This document shows positions 1 through 8,239 of a stretch of DNA of 64,000 bases, piece after piece. Both the position numbers and the translations under genes were made by a program. This stretch comes from AC-32 sp035518635 (GTDB lineage: Bacteria > Actinomycetota > Thermoleophilia > Gaiellales > Gaiellaceae), in the NCBI GenBank assembly GCA_035518635.1, contig DATIXI010000037.1, forward strand, positions 6,364-70,363. The letters are read 5' to 3'. Numbering within the stretch: position 1 is the first letter of the stretch; each line of letters opens with the position of its first letter. The notes beneath the pieces were generated by a model. The model saw nothing but the letters and a program-made list of their open reading frames with translations. It had not been told where the DNA came from and did not search any database.

Positions 1-201
1 GTCACCCGCATAGACGAGCCCCGCAAGCTCCTCCTTGGCCCCGTCGCTACCGACAACGACGAACGTCCACGGCTGCTTGTTGACGGAGCTGCCGCTCAGC
101 CGGCCCGCATCGAGGATCCGCCGCTGGACGTCGTCGGGAACCGGACGGTCGGCATAGCTGCGCCAGTCGCGCTTGCTCGCGATGGCCAGGTACGCATCCA
201 A
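1..201 (-). CDS. Nitroreductase family protein (N-terminal fragment)
   Basis: This gene runs off the left edge; 67 codons are visible. The product begins LDAYLAIASKRDWRSYAD and continues into a stretch reading GRLSGSSVNKQPWTFVVV. That matches the start of FMN-dependent nitroreductases, where an early Arg/Ser-x-R segment and the S-x-x-N-x-Q-P-W strand contact the flavin phosphate. I chose a TTG start at 201 because a purine-rich GAGGGGG lies just upstream and the family consensus begins a few residues in. An ATG two bases downstream is out of frame. Known for the family: NAD(P)H-dependent reduction of nitro compounds, quinones or flavins in the cytoplasm. The substrate cannot be told from the fragment. 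It shares the strand of the genes to its right but is separated from them by a strong hairpin. Confidence 0.75.
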   Translation of the reverse strand, partial: MDAYLAIASKRDWRSYADRPVPDDVQRRILDAGRLSGSSVNKQPWTFVVVGSDGAKEELAGLVYAGD

Positions 202-243
202 CGGCCAGCCCCCTCTAAGGCGTCGCTCGCGATGCCGACTTTA

Positions 244-270
244 GGACACGCGGGCTTTGCCTGCGTGTCC
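244..270. terminator. Intrinsic-terminator-like hairpin, no clear U-tract
   Basis: A 12-bp inverted repeat (one G-T pair) with a TTT loop: GGACACGCGGGC at 244-255 pairs with GCCTGCGTGTCC at 259-270. It lies between the end of the coiled-coil gene (311) and the start of the nitroreductase gene (201), both minus strand, so it probably separates two transcripts. Neither side has a run of T, so Rho-independent action is uncertain. Confidence 0.55.
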
Positions 271-310
271 GTCTGAAACGACCGGTCGACTCGATGGCCG
301 GATCTCCGAG

Positions 311-820
311 CTAGTAGGGCTGTTCGTCTTCGGAGCCGTCGGCGCTGGCGCCGACGCCGGCGACGACGGTCTCCTGCGAGCGCTCGTGCAGCCGCTCGCG
401 ACCCCTCTTGACCGCGTTCAGGAACTTGTCGAGGTTGACCTCGAGCGTCGAGAGGATCGAGTCGGCCCAGTCCTCCATCTCGAGGCGGGTCTCACGCGCC
501 TGGCGGCGCGCGTCGTCGACGATCTCGCCGGCCTGGCGCTCGGCGAGCTTGACGATCTCGGTCTGCGACGCCTCGCGCACGGCCTGCTCGCGGGCCTCGC
601 CCAGGATCCGGTCGCACTCGCGCTTCGCCTCGGCGAGCATCTCCTGGCGTTCCTTCACGATCCAGCGTGCCTGCTTGATCTCCTCGGGGATCGTCGCCCG
701 CATCTGATCGAGGATGTCGTAGATCTCCTCGCGATCGATCCGGACCTGGTCTGTCAGCGGGACGGCCTTCGCGTTGTGCACGAGGTCGTCGAGCTTGTCG
801 ATCAAGACAAGTACATCCAT
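311..820 (-). CDS. Coiled-coil protein of the DivIVA / ATP-synthase-b-like type
   Basis: A 169-residue protein starting MDVLVLIDKLDDLVHNAK. Almost all of it from about residue 20 to 150 is charged heptad-like helix (for example EEIKQARWIVKERQEM and AERQAGEIVDDARRQ). There is no membrane segment, and the tail is acidic and disordered. Many actinobacteria carry a similar protein next to coaD, variously annotated as ATP synthase F0 subunit b or a DivIVA-like cell-division protein; neither activity is proven. I chose the ATG at 820 rather than longer upstream reading because upstream residues are low-complexity Ser/Pro/Arg and belong to the antisense of the neighbouring gene. It is 25 bp downstream of the 121-residue gene and probably co-transcribed with coaD. 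Structural or cell-envelope role inferred only. Confidence 0.7.
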   Translation of the reverse strand: MDVLVLIDKLDDLVHNAKAVPLTDQVRIDREEIYDILDQMRATIPEEIKQARWIVKERQEMLAEAKRECDRILGEAREQAVREASQTEIVKLAERQAGEIVDDARRQARETRLEMEDWADSILSTLEVNLDKFLNAVKRGRERLHERSQETVVAGVGASADGSEDEQPY

Positions 821-845
821 GGATCCGCTGAGTCTACAGAGGGTC

Positions 846-1207
846 CTAGCGTCCCAGCCAGAACCGACGCCACCGGCTCTCGGGCTCGGGTGCCGGCTCG
901 AGCTCGGGCTCGGGCTCGGGTGCCGGCTCGGGCTCGTGTTCGGCCGTGGGTACCAGCGGCTCGCGCGGCGCCTCGCTACCGAAGACCCAGCGGCGCCCGC
1001 TCGCACGCAGCTCCTCGAGCAGCTCCCGGGCCTCGTCGCGCGGCAGCACCACCTCGTCGTTGTCCGCCAGCTGCGATTCCAGGCGGTCGGCGCTCTCGCC
1101 CCCGCCGCCGCGCACCCGCAGCTTCTGCAGCACCTCCTGCGCGTCGTGCCTCGCCAGCCGCACGTCGCCGCCCGAGGCGAGCAGCGTCTCGAGCTTCTCG
1201 GTCTCGG

Positions 1208-1211
<4 letters not shown>
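846..1211 (-). CDS. Hypothetical protein with Pro-Glu repeat linker
   Basis: A 121-residue protein whose ATG overlaps the coaD stop by 4 bp (1208-1211), indicating translational coupling. Residues 1-75 are charged and mostly helical, with two similar segments (GGDVRLARHDAQEVLQKLR and DNDEVVLPRDEARELLEELR) that look like an internal duplication of about 35 residues. They are followed by a Pro-Glu repeat (EPEPAPEPEPELEPAPEPE, about residues 92-110), seen in the DNA as repeated GGGCTC units around 880-930. The C-terminus is basic/aromatic (RWRRFWLGR). I do not recognise the family. Its place between coaD and the coiled-coil gene suggests the same transcript. Confidence 0.65.
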
Positions 1212-1727
<516 letters not shown>

Positions 1728-1735
<8 letters not shown>

Positions 1736-2279
1736 CGGCGTGCTCGAAGAGCGTGAGGCGCGCTGACCCGTAGCGGCGGCTCGTCCGCTTGGCGAGCGGC
1801 GGCAGGTCCGGCTCTTCGGCGGTGGCGGTCTCGACGACGAGCAGCCCGCTCGGCGCGAGGACCACGGGCAGCAGCTGAATCAGGTCGTTTTGCAGGGAAG
1901 AAAACCTCCGGTACGGGGGGTCGACCAGCACGAGATCGTAGCTGGTACCTCCGCGGGCATCGCTGCGCAGAGCCGCGAGGGCGTCCTGGCGGAGGACGGT
2001 CGCGCCCTCCAGCCCGAGCTTGTCGAGGTTGCGGTTGATCGTCTGGCACGCCGCGAGGTCGGCCTCGACGAACGTGGCTCTCGCCGCCCCGCGCGAGAGC
2101 GCCTCGAGCCCCATGGCGCCCGAGCCGGCGAAGAGGTCGAGCACGGTCGCCTCCTCGATGCGGCCGGGGCCGATCAGGTTGAACGCGGCCTCGCGCACGC
2201 GGTCGCCGGTCGGCCGGGTGCCCGCTCCCCTGGGCGCGAAGATGCGGGCCCCCTTGCGCGAGCCGGCGATGATCCTCAC
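1728..2279 (-). CDS. rsmD: 16S rRNA (guanine(966)-N2)-methyltransferase RsmD
   Basis: A 183-residue class I SAM-dependent methyltransferase expected to methylate G966 of 16S rRNA in the assembled 30S subunit. The N-terminus MRIIAGSRKGARI and the segment TRPTGDRVREAAFNLI are typical. The SAM-binding loop is LDLFAGSGAMGLEAL (about 47-61), and the catalytic amino-methyltransferase motif DPPY is at 120-123. Start is a GTG overlapping the recG stop by 4 bp (GTGA), so it is probably coupled to recG translation. It overlaps coaD by 8 bp. Length matches the family. Confidence 0.96.
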
Positions 2280-4237
2280 GCCGCCAGCTCACGCTCGCCG
2301 AAGACGCGCTCGACCTCCTCGGCCAGCGGGCCCTCGTAGTCCACCAGGCCCGCGGCGGCCGCCCGCGCGCGCTCGAGCAGGGGTCGGTCATCTCGCCAGT
2401 GGACGAAGCGGAGATCTGAGAGCCCCGACTGGCGTGTGCCGAGCAGCTGGCCCTCGCCGCGCAGCTCCAGGTCGCGCTCGGCGAGCTCGAACCCGTCCGT
2501 CGAGTCGACGAGCGCCTGCAGACGCTCCTGTGCGTTGTCGGTCAGCTCCTCGCGCTGGCGCGAGATGAGCAGGCAGTACGACTGCTCGCCTCCCCGGCCG
2601 ACGCGGCCTCGGAGCTGGTGCAGCTGGGCCAGCCCGAAGCGGTCGGCCTCCTGGACGATCATGATCGTCGCGTTGGGCACGTCGACGCCGACCTCGATCA
2701 CCGTCGTCGCGACGAGCACGTCGAGGTCGCGGGCCTTGAAGCGGGCCATGAGCTCGCGCCGCTCGGCCGGCCGCAGCCGCCCGTGCAGCAGCCCGACGCG
2801 GTAGCGGCTGAGCTCGGCCCGCTGCAGGCGCTCGACCTCGGCCTCCGCGGCGCGGGCCTGTGAGGTCTCGGACTCCTCGATCAGCGGACAGACGACGTAC
2901 GCCTGGCGCCCCGCGTCGAGGTGCTTGCGCAGCCGCGTGTACGCGGCGGACGAGCGCTCGGCGGTCACCCACGAGGTGACGATCGGCTTCCGCTCGGCGG
3001 GCGGCCTCGCGATCTCGGTCACCTGCAGGTCGCCGTAGAGCGTCAGCGCGAGCGTGCGCGGGATCGGCGTCGCCGTCATGTGGAGCACGTGGGGGCAGCG
3101 CCCTTCGACGAGCGCCCGGCGCTGCTCCACTCCGAAGCGGTGCTGCTCGTCGACGACGGCCACGGCGAGGTCGCCGAGCTCGACGCCCTCCTGGATCAGG
3201 GCGTGCGTTCCGACGACGATCCTCGCCGCCTCGACGTCCGACTTGACCGAGCGCGTGAGGAGGGCGACCGGCACGCCGAGCTGCGCGCAGAGCGGCTCGA
3301 TCGTGAGGAAATGCTGCTCTGCCAGCGTCTCCGTCGGCGCCATCAGCGCGCCGCGGTAGCCGGCCTCGACGGCTCGAACCAGCGCGTAGAGCGCGACCAC
3401 GGTCTTGCCGGCCCCGACGTCGCCCTGCAGGAGGCGCTGCATCGGCGCCTCGCGCGCGAGGTCGCGGTCGATCTCGGCGATGGCGTGCTCCTGGTCGGGC
3501 GTCAGCTCGAACGGGAGCAGGCCGCGGTAGCGCTCGACGAGCTCGCCGGGAGCGCCGAGCGCCGGCGCCACCTCGGCCTCGCGCCCCACTCGTGCCCGCG
3601 CGAGGCCGACCTGCAGCACGAGCAGCTCGTCGAACGCGAGCCGCCTGCGCCCCGTCTCGCCCTCTTCCAGAGAGCGCGGCTTGTGCAGCGCCACGAGCGC
3701 GTCGGCCTTGAGCGGCAGCCGCTCGCGCGCCCTCAGCTCTGCGGGCAGCGGGTCGGGCACGTCTCGCGCGTGCGGCAGGACCCGCTCGACGAGCCCGCGC
3801 AGGCGCTTCGGCGTCACGTCCTCGCTCGCCGGGTAGACCGGCGCGAAGTCGGCCGTCGCCGAGACGCCGTTCAGGTCGTAGGAGCGCACCTGAAAGCCGT
3901 TGCGCTCGAGCCGGCCACGCAGGCGAACGCGCGTCCCCGGCTGGAGCCGCTCCGCAAGCCAGGCCTGGTTGAACCAGACCGCGGTGATCTCGTCGCTCCC
4001 GTCGGCGACGCGCGCCTGGACGATCGCGAGGTTCCGCCGCGGCCGGCGCACGGACACGCGCTGGACCTCGCCGGAGATCGTCGCCTCCTCGCCCGCCAGC
4101 AGGTCGGAGATCGGGCGCTCTGGCACGGCGCTCTCGTAGCGGTGCGGCGCGTAGAGCAGCAGGTCCCGCAGCGTGCGCAGGCCGAGCTTGGCCAGCTTCT
4201 TCATCAGCGCGGGGCCGACGCCGGTCAGGCTGTCCAA
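2276..4237 (-). CDS. recG: ATP-dependent DNA helicase RecG
   Basis: About 653 residues. RecG remodels stalled replication forks and branch-migrates Holliday junctions. The N-terminal wedge/OB domain is visible (DSLTGVGPALMKKLAKLGLRTLRDLL, split here as a helix-hairpin-like GVGP start; the OB strand ATISGEVQRVSVRRPRRN follows). Then come the helicase motifs: Walker A GDVGAGKT at about 268-276, DEQH (instead of DEAD/DEEH) at about 362, MTATPIPRTLAL, and the motif VI region QLHQLRGRVGRGG. The start is uncertain. The frame stays open to about 4954, but residues upstream of 4237 are low-complexity and unlike RecG, so I chose the TTG just before DSLTGVGP. A GGAG lies about 15 nt upstream. It heads a recG-rsmD-coaD run. 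Confidence 0.93.
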   Translation of the reverse strand: MDSLTGVGPALMKKLAKLGLRTLRDLLLYAPHRYESAVPERPISDLLAGEEATISGEVQRVSVRRPRRNLAIVQARVADGSDEITAVWFNQAWLAERLQPGTRVRLRGRLERNGFQVRSYDLNGVSATADFAPVYPASEDVTPKRLRGLVERVLPHARDVPDPLPAELRARERLPLKADALVALHKPRSLEEGETGRRRLAFDELLVLQVGLARARVGREAEVAPALGAPGELVERYRGLLPFELTPDQEHAIAEIDRDLAREAPMQRLLQGDVGAGKTVVALYALVRAVEAGYRGALMAPTETLAEQHFLTIEPLCAQLGVPVALLTRSVKSDVEAARIVVGTHALIQEGVELGDLAVAVVDEQHRFGVEQRRALVEGRCPHVLHMTATPIPRTLALTLYGDLQVTEIARPPAERKPIVTSWVTAERSSAAYTRLRKHLDAGRQAYVVCPLIEESETSQARAAEAEVERLQRAELSRYRVGLLHGRLRPAERRELMARFKARDLDVLVATTVIEVGVDVPNATIMIVQEADRFGLAQLHQLRGRVGRGGEQSYCLLISRQREELTDNAQERLQALVDSTDGFELAERDLELRGEGQLLGTRQSGLSDLRFVHWRDDRPLLERARAAAAGLVDYEGPLAEEVERVFGERELAA

Positions 4238-4567
4238 CGAACGATCAAGCGTCTCCGGATGAGGAGACGAGCGAGACGGTGGCCACGTGCCCGGCCGGTC
4301 CAGGCCGGCGAAGCCTGCCGGAAGGCTCGGTGGTCGTGGTGCTGCCAGAGCGTCGAGTATAGGAGCCACCGCCGACGCTGCATCCGTCCCCTTTTCGGGG
4401 GAACCCGAGCAGCGCGGCGCAAGTTTCCTGGCCGGTCCGGTCTCCTGCGGTTCAGACCCCCCACTCGACCGCGCCCGATCCGAACCCCGTCTTGTCGAAC
4501 CTTGGTGCGCGGCTGTCCCGCGCTTAACCCGGCGGCTCGTACGGTGAAAGCGATCGAAGGAGGACCC
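4238..4567. other. Divergent intergenic region between recG and the redox island
   Basis: About 330 bp with no convincing gene. On the minus strand there is a good -10 hexamer TATACT (4356-4361, read as AGTATA on the plus strand) about 120 bp before recG, but no recognisable -35 at 17-18 bp. On the plus strand nothing matches a standard promoter. A very strong ribosome-binding site, GAAGGAGG, ends the region just before the ATG at 4568. Open frames crossing it on both strands have low-complexity Arg/Pro/Ala translations and look non-coding. Confidence 0.4.
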
Positions 4568-4987
4568 ATGGCCCGCACACACGCAGTGATCCTCTCCCTT
4601 TTCCTCGGCTTTGCCGCAGGAGCCGGAGCGCTCGCGGTCGTTCAGACCGCCCACCTCGGGCAGTCGTCGGCGGCAGCCGGTGCCTCGACGGCCCAGACTC
4701 GCGCCCTCCAGGTGCGAACGAGGGCGCTCGACCGACAACAGGCCGCGCTCACGCGCGCGTTGGCGAAGCACCCGCCGAAGCTCCCGAAGGTTCCGAGGTT
4801 CGCGCCGGTCGTCGCCCCGCCGCCCCCGCCGACCCCGGCGGCTCCGGTCTCGGTCGCTGCCGCGGCGCCTGCGGCCGCGCCGCGTGTCCGCTACGTGCGG
4901 CCCGCGCCTGTCGTCGTCGTGAAGCACCGCTCCCACGGCGACGACGGCGAGCACGAGAGCGACGACGAGGGCGGCGGCGATGACTAA
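4568..4987 (+). CDS. Small membrane-anchored or secreted protein, Pro/Ala-rich with His/Asp-rich tail
   Basis: A 139-residue protein, first of the redox island. ATG at 4568 is preceded by GGAGG at good spacing. Residues 5-27 are one hydrophobic segment (VILSLFLGFAAGAGALAVVQ), either a signal anchor or an uncleaved signal. Residues about 40-65 are a short charged helix (TRALQVRTRALDRQQAALTRAL). Residues 75-110 are Pro/Ala-rich. The C-terminus is a hydrophilic His/Asp/Glu cluster (HRSHGDDGEHESDDEGGGDD), which could bind metal ions. No family recognised. The gene overlaps the next by 8 bp. From context it may be an envelope partner of the ApbE/heme/ferredoxin genes that follow; that is inference. 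Confidence 0.75.
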   Translation: MARTHAVILSLFLGFAAGAGALAVVQTAHLGQSSAAAGASTAQTRALQVRTRALDRQQAALTRALAKHPPKLPKVPRFAPVVAPPPPPTPAAPVSVAAAAPAAAPRVRYVRPAPVVVVKHRSHGDDGEHESDDEGGGDD

Positions 4988-5387
4988 CCACGTCCTTCGG
5001 CTCTATGCGCTCGCAGCGGCCCTGCTCGTCTTCTTCCTGACGTGGGCGGCGATCGCCGCGCGCCCCTGGGCGAGCCACTCGAGCGCCAAGGCGGACCCGC
5101 GGTGGGCCGCGCTGGCGAGCCGAGAGCACCGGCTCCAGCACGAGGCGATCGCCGTCCGACGAGTCGTCGACAGGCGCTGGCGGGTCTATCGCGTTCGTCT
5201 CGGCGCGCGCAGGCGAGCGATCTCGGCAGCCGTGCGGCGGCACCAGCAGGCACTCGCCGCGGCCCGCGCGGCCGCGGTCGCGGTGAGCGCGACCGCGCCG
5301 GCGCCCTCCTATTCCGGGTCGACCGCGGCCGCACCCTCGGTGCGGGTCGTGACCCTTCCTCCGCTCACGATCACGAGGACGTCGTGA
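4980..5387 (+). CDS. Small single-pass membrane protein with basic helical domain
   Basis: A 135-residue protein. One transmembrane segment (about residues 6-27, LYALAAALLVFFLTWAAIAA) is followed by a strongly basic, helix-prone region (about 40-100, rich in Arg and Ala). The C-terminus is low-complexity Ala/Ser/Thr/Pro and includes YSGSTAAAPS. It overlaps the preceding gene by 8 bp, and its TGA overlaps the GTG start of apbE (5384-5387), so it is translationally coupled on both sides. Positive residues lie mainly after the membrane segment, so topology is ambiguous. The SGST stretch only loosely resembles the S/T-G-A-T flavinylation sequence and lacks its preceding Asp. No known family. Confidence 0.72.
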   Translation: MTNHVLRLYALAAALLVFFLTWAAIAARPWASHSSAKADPRWAALASREHRLQHEAIAVRRVVDRRWRVYRVRLGARRRAISAAVRRHQQALAAARAAAVAVSATAPAPSYSGSTAAAPSVRVVTLPPLTITRTS

Positions 5388-6262
5388 TCCTCCGACGCAG
5401 CTTCCGGGCCATGGGGACGGACGTCCAGCTCTTCCTCGCGACGGAGCCCGACCCGCTTTCGAATGCGCTCCTCGACGGCGCGGAGCGGGAGTTCGAGCGG
5501 CTCGAGGCGCTGCTCTCCCGCTTTCGCCCAGATTCCGAGCTCTCGAGCCTGAACGAGAACGGCCGCATCCATGCGAGCCCCGACCTCCTAGAGGTCGTCG
5601 AGCTCGCGCTCGATGCACGGACCCGAACCTCTGGCCGGTTCGACCCGACCGTCTACGACGCGCTGGTCGCCGCCGGCTACGACCGCACGTTCGAGGAGGT
5701 CACCCAGGACGGCCGCTCCGCGGCGTTGCCGGCCGGCCCGTGCGGCGGGACTGTCACCCTCGACCGGTCCGCAGGGATGATCGAGCTCGAGCCCGACGTC
5801 CACCTGGATCTGGGCGGAATCGGAAAGGGCTACGCGGTCGACCGCGCCGCGGCGATCCTCGCCGAGGCCGGCCCGGCGCTCGTGGACGCGGGAGGCGACA
5901 TCGCCGCGATCGGACGCCCAGACGCGCTCGGCTGGCGCGTCGGCGTCGAGACGGGCGAGGGCACGATCACGCTGGGGCTCGAGGACTGCGCGCTCGCCAC
6001 CTCGGGGCGCGACCGGCGCCGCTGGCGTCGCGACGGCGAGGAGCGTCACCACGTGATCGATCCGGTGACCGGCCGGCCCGCCGAGACGGACCTTCTGCGC
6101 GTGACCGTGGTCTGCGAGACCGCCGTCGAGGCGGAGGTGCTCGCAAAGGCCCTCCTCATCGCGGGAGAGCAGGCCGCCACGGCCGAGGCCGAGGCGCTGG
6201 GCGTCGCGAGCGTTCTCGTCACGGACGACGGCCGCACGACGCTCGCGGGAGGAATCGTATGA
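5384..6262 (+). CDS. apbE: FAD:protein FMN transferase (ApbE family)
   Basis: About 292 residues. ApbE enzymes hydrolyse FAD and attach FMN covalently to Thr/Ser of target proteins. Typical signatures: RAMGTDVQLFL near the N-terminus, SRFRPDSELSSLN (about 45-60), GRFDPTVYDAL, the core HLDLGGIGKGYAVDRAA, LVDAGGDIAAIG, and HHVIDPVTGRPAETDLLRVTV near the C-terminus, where the conserved D/T residues coordinate Mg2+. The GTG start overlaps the previous stop (GTGA). There is no signal peptide or lipobox, so this copy should act in the cytoplasm, unlike many periplasmic ApbE lipoproteins. No FMN_bind-domain protein is encoded nearby, so the acceptor is unknown. Confidence 0.92.
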   Translation: MILRRSFRAMGTDVQLFLATEPDPLSNALLDGAEREFERLEALLSRFRPDSELSSLNENGRIHASPDLLEVVELALDARTRTSGRFDPTVYDALVAAGYDRTFEEVTQDGRSAALPAGPCGGTVTLDRSAGMIELEPDVHLDLGGIGKGYAVDRAAAILAEAGPALVDAGGDIAAIGRPDALGWRVGVETGEGTITLGLEDCALATSGRDRRRWRRDGEERHHVIDPVTGRPAETDLLRVTVVCETAVEAEVLAKALLIAGEQAATAEAEALGVASVLVTDDGRTTLAGGIV

Positions 6263-6861
6263 AGGACCCGACGTTCTGGATCCTCGCGCGCGCGTCCGGG
6301 CTCACCGCCTACGCGCTCTTGACGTGCTCCGTGCTCGCGGGCCTCGTGGTCAAGTCGAAGCCGCTCGGGAACGCGGTGCGCCAACCGACCGTCGTCGATC
6401 TCCACCGGTTCCTCGCGCTGCTCGGCCTCGGGGCGATCGCGGTGCACGGCGTCGCCCTCGTTCTCGACTCGACGGTGAGGATCACACCTGCGGCCCTGCT
6501 CGTGCCGGGCCTCTCGCCCTACCGGCCGCTCTGGACCGCGCTCGGCGTCCTTGCGGCGGAGCTGATGGGGCTGGTCTACGTCTCGTTCGCGCTGCGCAGA
6601 CGCATCGGAGCACGCAACTGGCGGCGGCTGCACTGGGCCACGTACGCGATCTTCGCCATGGCGACGCTCCATGGCCTCGCCGCCGGGACCGACTCGACCC
6701 GGCCGTGGGCGATCTGGCTCTACACCGGTGCGGTCGGCGCCGTCGCCGCCGCCACCGCGTGGCGCGTGCTCGGCACGGCCCCGGCGCGAGCCCGGGCCGG
6801 CGCTCCCAGCCTTTCGCCGATTCCTGCAACCGAGACATCCACTGGAGGTACATCGAAATGA
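6259..6861 (+). CDS. Ferric-reductase-like transmembrane heme protein
   Basis: A 200-residue integral membrane protein with five or six hydrophobic helices. Four histidines sit inside membrane helices in two pairs: H49/H63 (DLHRFLALLGLGAIAVHG) and H125/H138 (RRLHWATYAIFAMATLHG). This spacing of 13-14 residues is the signature of bis-heme b domains in the ferric reductase / YedZ (MsrQ) / NOX superfamily. It has no FAD or NAD domain of its own. The neighbouring ferredoxin and FAD reductase could supply electrons. ATG follows GGAGG and overlaps apbE by 4 bp (ATGA). The C-terminal 30 residues are a soluble, Pro/Thr-rich tail. Function inferred: transmembrane electron transfer. Confidence 0.85.
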   Translation: MKDPTFWILARASGLTAYALLTCSVLAGLVVKSKPLGNAVRQPTVVDLHRFLALLGLGAIAVHGVALVLDSTVRITPAALLVPGLSPYRPLWTALGVLAAELMGLVYVSFALRRRIGARNWRRLHWATYAIFAMATLHGLAAGTDSTRPWAIWLYTGAVGAVAAATAWRVLGTAPARARAGAPSLSPIPATETSTGGTSK

Positions 6862-7064
6862 GCACCTATCGCATTCACATCGACCGCTCGCTGTGCAGCG
6901 GGTTCGGCTCCTGCGCGGAGTTGGCTCCGCAGGCCTTCGAGGTCGGCGCCGACGGCATCGCGACCGTTCTCGTCGCAGAGACCGACGACCCCGAGGTCGT
7001 CGAGGCGGCGGGCACGTGTCCCATGGGGGCGATCACCGTCGAGGCGGTGGAGGAGGCGGCATGA
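6858..7064 (+). CDS. Small [3Fe-4S]-type ferredoxin
   Basis: A 68-residue ferredoxin with three cysteines: C13 and C19 in LCSGFGSC, and C54 in AGTCPMGAI. The second cysteine of the usual C-x-x-C-x-x-C is replaced by Phe16, which predicts a [3Fe-4S] cluster. Such proteins are the usual partners of cytochromes P450 and of putidaredoxin-reductase-type flavoproteins in actinobacteria. A GGAGG lies upstream of the ATG. The gene overlaps the heme protein gene by 4 bp and the reductase gene by 4 bp. No P450 is encoded in the window, so here the acceptor is probably the membrane heme protein. Confidence 0.93.
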   Translation: MSTYRIHIDRSLCSGFGSCAELAPQAFEVGADGIATVLVAETDDPEVVEAAGTCPMGAITVEAVEEAA

Positions 7065-8239
7065 GCGCACCCGACCGCGTGCTGATCGTCGGCGCCGGCC
7101 TGGCCGGGGCACGCTGCGCAGAGACGTTGCGCGCAGGCGGCTTCGAGGGCGAGCTCGGGCTCGTCGGTGCCGAGCCTGTCCCGCCCTACGAGCGGCCGGC
7201 CCTGTCGAAGGAGCATTTGGCCGGCGATCGCGATGCTCGCTCGCTCGCGCTCCGACCGCCCGGGTTCTGGGAGGAGAACGGCATCGAGCTGCGTCTCGGT
7301 CGTCGGGTGACGGCGGTCGACGTCGCCGCGCGAGTCGTTCACACCGAGGCGGGCGACGAGCTCGGCTGGGACGCGCTCGTGCTCGCCACCGGCGCGAGCC
7401 CACGTCTCCTTCCGGACTGGGCCGGCCCCGGCGTCCACACGCTGCGGACGCTCGCCGACGCCGAGTCACTGCGAGGCGAGCTCGGCTCGGGAGCCCGGGT
7501 CGCGATCGTCGGCGCCGGGTTCGTCGGCACGGAGGTTGCGTCGACGGCTGCGTCGCTGGGCGTGCCGGTGACCCTCGTCGACGTGACCGCCACCCCGCTC
7601 GAGCGGGTGCTAGGAGCCGAGATCGGTGCCGCGCTCGCGGGCCGGTACGCGGAAGCAGGCGTCGAGCTTTGCTTTGGCTCGGGGGTCGAACGCCTCGAAC
7701 GAGGGCCGACCGGCCGGCCGAAAGCGCTCGTGCTGTCGAATGGCGCGTCGGTGCCCGCAGACGCAGTCGTCCTGGCAATCGGGGTTCGTCCGGAGGTCGA
7801 TGGCATCCCCGTCGCCGGCGAGAACGGGATCCCCACGGACGCCTGCGGACGAACCGGCGTCCCGGACGTGTTCGCCGCAGGCGACGTCTCGGAGGCGTGG
7901 CACCCGCTGCTCGGGCGGAGCCTGCGCGTGGAGCACTGGACGAGCGCCGCAGGACAGGGTGCCGCTGTCGCACACGCGATCCTCGGCGAGGAGATGCCGC
8001 ACACCGCCCTGCCCTACTTCTGGTCGGACCAGTTCGGCCTGCGGCTCCAGTACGTGGGCCACGCCGAGACCTGGGCAGCAGTCGAGATCGAGGGTGAGCC
8101 CGGCTCGCTCGTCGCGCGCTACCTCGACGGCGCCGGCACGACGGTCGCCGCGCTCGCGGTCAACCGCCCCGCAGAAGTCGGCCGGCTGCGCACGGAGCTC
8201 ACAGCCGCGCTCGCGGAGACGTCCCGGCTCGCTGCCTAG
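7061..8239 (+). CDS. NAD(P)H-dependent ferredoxin reductase (rhodocoxin/putidaredoxin reductase type)
   Basis: A 392-residue FAD flavoprotein. The N-terminal FAD-binding GAGLAGARCAETL (about 11-23), the PPYERPALSKEHL signature (about 43-55), LVLATGASPR, a second dinucleotide fold for NAD(P)H (VAIVGAGFVGTEVAS, about 145-159), the second FAD motif VPDVFAAGDVSEAWHP, and the WSDQFGLRLQYVG region are all present. This is the class I P450-type reductase family, which passes electrons from NAD(P)H to a small iron-sulfur ferredoxin. ATG overlaps the ferredoxin stop (ATGA). Its own TAG overlaps the TAG of the convergent degV gene through CTAG at 8236-8239. It closes the redox island. Confidence 0.95.
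   Translation: MSAPDRVLIVGAGLAGARCAETLRAGGFEGELGLVGAEPVPPYERPALSKEHLAGDRDARSLALRPPGFWEENGIELRLGRRVTAVDVAARVVHTEAGDELGWDALVLATGASPRLLPDWAGPGVHTLRTLADAESLRGELGSGARVAIVGAGFVGTEVASTAASLGVPVTLVDVTATPLERVLGAEIGAALAGRYAEAGVELCFGSGVERLERGPTGRPKALVLSNGASVPADAVVLAIGVRPEVDGIPVAGENGIPTDACGRTGVPDVFAAGDVSEAWHPLLGRSLRVEHWTSAAGQGAAVAHAILGEEMPHTALPYFWSDQFGLRLQYVGHAETWAAVEIEGEPGSLVARYLDGAGTTVAALAVNRPAEVGRLRTELTAALAETSRLAA

Noticed and set aside
4238..4954. N-terminal extension of RecG by about 240 residues
   Set aside because: The extra residues are Arg/Gly/Pro-rich, overlap the plus-strand small exported protein and match nothing in RecG.
5290..5340. SGST in the second small island protein as an ApbE flavinylation site
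   Set aside because: It lies in a low-complexity Ala/Ser tail and lacks the Asp three residues before the motif and the T/S at the right place.
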